Shown: positions 4,988 to 7,582 of the stretch, in pieces | How the letters are laid out: the number at the start of each line of letters is the position of its first letter | How positions within the stretch are numbered: the first letter of the stretch is position 1 | NCBI GenBank assembly: GCA_011046405.1 | Contig: DSAR01000027.1 | Location: 1-7,582 of the forward strand | DNA: 7,582 bases | Direction: 5' to 3' | Origin: Chloroflexota bacterium | GTDB taxonomy: Bacteria; Chloroflexota; Anaerolineae; B4-G1 | The notes under the pieces: model-generated | The model's input: the letters and a program-made list of their open reading frames with translations, nothing else | The model's database searches: none | What the model was told of the DNA's origin: nothing | Made by a program: the position numbers and the translations under genes

Positions 4988-5701
4988 ATGCCCTATCGTG
5001 AAGTTCTCATCCTGGCGATGACCAAAATGCGCGCTGGTATCTGCGCGGCGGGGTTCACGCGGGAGTCGGATCCGGTCACCGGCCTGCGCTGGGTGCGACC
5101 GGTGCGCGATTTCGGCCCTCTCCTGCAGGGGGATATGACCGACGCGGACGGGCGCTTGGTCGAATGCGGCGACGTGATCGGATTGAACATGATCAAGCCG
5201 CGCCCCGACCCACCCCACGTCGAGGATTGGGTCGTCGACTTCGTCCGCCACCGCCCGCGCCTGTTGCGCCGCCTGGAGGGAGAGAAACGGGCACACCTCT
5301 TCTCCCGCTACCTCGATCCGACGCCGGAGGACGTCCTCGTGCACCATACTCGCTCCCTCTGCCTGGTGCAACCGGCGCAGCTTTGGGCGCGCTTCTCCCT
5401 GGACGCCTATTCCGGCACATACCAGGCCCGGATGGGTTTCACGCTGCCCAGAGACGCCAACCATCCCCACGCGACCGGCCGGCGCGGCGTCTCTGTGACC
5501 GACATCCGCTGGCGTGCCCTGGGACGATCCTGGTTGGGTGAAAAAGGTGGACATCTGGCTATGGATCAAGACGCGTTGTGCGAGCGGCTGGCGGTGGACG
5601 AGGCCTATCTATCGCTGGGACTGAGCCGGAACTGGCAGGGCGCATATTGGCCCCTCGTCGTCGGCGTCCATACGGTGCCGGATTACGAATTTCGCTCGTG
5701 A
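4988..5701 (+). CDS. Putative dual-OB-domain-like protein
   Basis: This is a 237-residue, probably soluble protein without signal peptide or membrane segment. The N-terminal part (EVLILAMTKMRAGICAAGF, 5-23, then RWVRPVR, 34-40; DVIGLNMIKPRPDPPHVEDW, 62-81) resembles the first half of the dual OB-fold family. The second half (SLCLVQPAQLWARF, 123-136; VTDIRWRALG, 170-179; WPLVVGVHTVPDY, 221-233) would be the second OB fold. OB folds commonly bind nucleic acid, which suits a RecQ helicase as next gene. The match is from memory of the family pattern, so the name is tentative. No Shine-Dalgarno precedes ATG 4988, because the repeat array reaches to 10 bases before it. Later starts (Met11, Met14) would cut into the conserved first strand, so 4988 is preferred. 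Confidence 0.6.
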   Translation: MPYREVLILAMTKMRAGICAAGFTRESDPVTGLRWVRPVRDFGPLLQGDMTDADGRLVECGDVIGLNMIKPRPDPPHVEDWVVDFVRHRPRLLRRLEGEKRAHLFSRYLDPTPEDVLVHHTRSLCLVQPAQLWARFSLDAYSGTYQARMGFTLPRDANHPHATGRRGVSVTDIRWRALGRSWLGEKGGHLAMDQDALCERLAVDEAYLSLGLSRNWQGAYWPLVVGVHTVPDYEFRS

Positions 5702-5711
5702 GGTATACGTT

Positions 5712-5739
5712 ACGTCCTATGTCCGACGTCTCACGTCTG
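5712..5739 (+). repeat. Short 7-bp tandem repeat between the OB-like and helicase genes
   Basis: Four in-phase units read ACGTCCT, ATGTCCG, ACGTCTC and ACGTCTG, preceded by a partial ACGTT (5707-5711). They fill much of the 67-base gap before the helicase gene. The repeat is seen directly, but four degenerate units are weak evidence of function. Confidence 0.5.
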
Positions 5740-5753
5740 TCAAACACCAACAA

Positions 5754-5761
5754 AAGGAAGG
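5754..5761 (+). promoter_or_regulatory. Ribosome binding site of the TPR-RecQ gene
   Basis: AAGGAAGG lies 7 bases before ATG 5769, which supports that start and hence the presence of the N-terminal TPR region in the protein. Confidence 0.75.
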
Positions 5762-5768
5762 TCATCGA

Positions 5769-7582
5769 ATGACGCGCCGATCCCGCGATGCAACGAATCA
5801 GCCAGTTGAGCACATCGAAGGACAATTCCCCATCCTGAAGGAGTTGGAACTCACGCTCTCTCAGGTCTGCGGCCTGGGCGTGAATGAGCGCAACCGCCTG
5901 CTCTACTTCCTGCTGCGCTGGGAACACGTCGACGCCCTGCACGCTTGCCTCGACCGCCTCATCCCGCACAATCCCACCCACGTCTCGCTGTACGATCTGC
6001 GGGCGCGGGCGTTCCTGGCCCAGGGGCGATATGAAGAAGCGCTTCAGGTGATGGCGGAGCGCCTGACCCACCGCGTCTCGCTCACGGCCCAATCTCTCCA
6101 GGCTCGCATCCACCTGGAGCAGGGCGACGTCGCGACTGCCCGGCAGATCGCCCGTGACCTGATCGCCGAGCAGGAGGAAAGCGTGATGGCCTGGGCGCTC
6201 TTGGGCCAGGTCGAGCAGGCGGCGAAGGATTGGGAAGCTGCCGCGGACGCCTACCGCCGGTTGCGCGCGTTAAGGTCCCACGGCCGGGTCTACCTCCGGG
6301 GTATGCTCGCCTTTCACCAGGCCCAGGGCGACCTGGTCACAGCCAGCGGTTACGCCGTGCAGCTGCTGAACGCCGACGATGAAGAGGCCCCTCTCTCCAT
6401 CTCTGACCTGCGTCTACTGCGCGATTATTTCTCCGCCAGCGGCGAGCAGACGCGCGCGGCTGACGTGTCGACCCAACTGGCCCAGCGCCAGATTGAGGAG
6501 ACGAACGCACTGCGGCAGTCGGACACATCGCCGGAAGCAGAGACCAAGCCACAAACGCCAGGCCCATCTGTCCCATCCGTCCCATCCGTCCCATCCCGCC
6601 CCCCGGAAGCGGCAGAACAACTACCCGCGCTCGACCAGATACCGGTCTCCGACGAGGAACGACGCGTCATCGTCGAAGCGAGCAGACGGATCTTCGGTTT
6701 CGACACGCTCTTGCCGGGCCAATTGGAGACGATGGCCTGCGTCCTGCGCGGCGAGGACGTGTTCACCATCCTGCCCACCGGCGGCGGCAAATCCCTGTGT
6801 TACCAACTCCCCGCCATCCTCGACGAGCGCGGCGTCACGCTCGTCATCTCCCCTCTCATCGCCCTGATGAAAGATCAGGTCGATTCCCTGCCCCAGTGCA
6901 TCCGACAGCGCGCGACCACTATCAACAGCAGCCTCGACGGCGACGAATTGCGCCGCCGGATGGCCCACGTGGCCCAGGGCGCCTACCGGCTGGTCTACGC
7001 CGCACCAGAACGGTTGCGGCAACCGCCTTTCTTGCACGCCATCCAGTGCACGGGGCTCAATCGACTGGTCATCGACGAGGCCCATTGCGTCAGCATGTGG
7101 GGCCACGATTTCCGCCCTGATTACCTCACCATCGGCCGAGTGCGCCGGGAATTGGGCGATCCGCCTCTCCTGGCAATGACGGCTACGGCGCCGCATCCAG
7201 TGCGACGCGACGTCGTCCACCGGTTGAGCGACGTCCCTGACGAAATGCGCATCGTCGCCGGCGACGTGACCCGCCCCAATCTCCAACTGTCGGTTTTCCG
7301 CGCCCACAACACCGACGAGAAACAACGCCGTCTACTGGCCTTCTGCCGCGCCGAATCTGGCAGCGGTATCGTCTACGCCGGCACGCGCGCCCGGTGCGAG
7401 GAATTGGCCGCCCTTCTGCGCCGCTATGGCGTCAACGCGGCCCACTATCACGCCGGCATCCCCAATCGCGCGCAGGTTCAGGACGATTTTATGAGCGACC
7501 ATGTCCGCGTCGTCGTGGCAACCGTCGCTTTCGGTATGGGGATCGACAAGGCCGATATTCGCTTCATCGTCCACTTCGTCCC
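5769..7582 (+). CDS. TPR-RecQ family DNA helicase fusion, partial (3' end beyond the window)
   Basis: The frame is open for 604 codons to the right edge. Residues about 50-240 are helical, TPR-like repeats (LYDLRARAFLAQGRYEEALQ at 74-93 is typical; others at about 105-131, 137-168 and 172-202). A Pro/Ser linker at 260-290 contains three PSV repeats. The RecQ core follows: motif 0 FGFDTLLPGQ (309-318), Walker A TGGGKS (337-342), motif Ia SPLIALMKDQV, DEAHC (436-440) with the RecQ aromatic loop WGHDFRPDY (444-452), TATA (471-474), motif IV IVYAGTRARCEELA, and motif V VATVAFGMGIDKADIRFIVH (583-602). Motif VI, the RQC zinc domain and any HRDC domain would lie beyond the edge. RecQ enzymes unwind DNA 3' to 5' with ATP in repair and recombination. 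The TPR part is an unusual addition and suggests a protein partner, possibly from the genes upstream. Confidence 0.93.
   Translation, partial: MTRRSRDATNQPVEHIEGQFPILKELELTLSQVCGLGVNERNRLLYFLLRWEHVDALHACLDRLIPHNPTHVSLYDLRARAFLAQGRYEEALQVMAERLTHRVSLTAQSLQARIHLEQGDVATARQIARDLIAEQEESVMAWALLGQVEQAAKDWEAAADAYRRLRALRSHGRVYLRGMLAFHQAQGDLVTASGYAVQLLNADDEEAPLSISDLRLLRDYFSASGEQTRAADVSTQLAQRQIEETNALRQSDTSPEAETKPQTPGPSVPSVPSVPSRPPEAAEQLPALDQIPVSDEERRVIVEASRRIFGFDTLLPGQLETMACVLRGEDVFTILPTGGGKSLCYQLPAILDERGVTLVISPLIALMKDQVDSLPQCIRQRATTINSSLDGDELRRRMAHVAQGAYRLVYAAPERLRQPPFLHAIQCTGLNRLVIDEAHCVSMWGHDFRPDYLTIGRVRRELGDPPLLAMTATAPHPVRRDVVHRLSDVPDEMRIVAGDVTRPNLQLSVFRAHNTDEKQRRLLAFCRAESGSGIVYAGTRARCEELAALLRRYGVNAAHYHAGIPNRAQVQDDFMSDHVRVVVATVAFGMGIDKADIRFIVHFV
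6564..6596 (+). repeat. 9-bp coding minisatellite in the TPR-RecQ linker
   Basis: CCATCTGTC is followed by two CCATCCGTC units and a partial CCATCC. In frame this encodes three PSV repeats (residues 266-274) in the linker between the TPR region and the helicase core. Copy number could change by slippage without shifting the frame, altering linker length. Confidence 0.8.

Noticed and set aside
6621..7325. 234-codon minus-strand open frame opposite the RecQ core
   Set aside because: The plus-strand frame has a complete series of helicase motifs there, so this one is a shadow.

Overview
The window most likely comes from a member of the Chloroflexota (Anaerolineae, Caldilineae or Ardenticatenia-like). 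This is an inference from style: a secreted protein ending in the YLPLVLRN tail typical of that phylum, Thr-Pro linkers (TPTPTP), a DUF11 domain, GC-rich codon use, and intergenic spaces filled with short tandem and palindromic repeats. No rRNA or tRNA was seen to settle it.

Left half, read on the minus strand (about 3440 down to 1): a cobalamin (B12) control unit and its targets. A consensus promoter (TTGACA, 16 bp, TATACT) drives a leader holding a cobalamin riboswitch aptamer with a B12 box, then an intrinsic terminator with seven U residues. About 275 nt later comes a 689-residue secreted protein. It joins a DUF4430-like beta domain to an alpha-barrel of prenyltransferase/terpenoid-cyclase repeats, the same two modules as animal transcobalamin and intrinsic factor but in the opposite order, followed by a carboxypeptidase-regulatory-like domain and DUF11. 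Downstream on the same strand is a second secreted DUF4430-like protein that runs off the left edge in a Thr-Pro linker. The two share a Cys-rich insert. Together they look like a B12-repressed surface system for capturing cobalamin or a related corrinoid. The spacer between them holds two large hairpins, one of which supplies the stop codon of the 689-residue gene.

Middle (about 2837-3868): the riboswitch leader, a C-terminal fragment of a membrane protein (TPTP linker plus one transmembrane segment, DUF4349-like), and three copies of a palindromic GGATCACAATCC-core repeat.

Right half, plus strand (3804-7582): a promoter with an extended -10, two consecutive DUF488 proteins, a 19-unit array of 8-bp repeats whose units switch orientation at a palindromic unit, a 237-residue protein resembling dual-OB-domain proteins, and a TPR-RecQ helicase fusion still open at the right edge. 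These four genes are collinear and look like a DNA- or nucleic-acid-processing cassette. A role in repair, modification or defence is possible, but the sequence does not show which.
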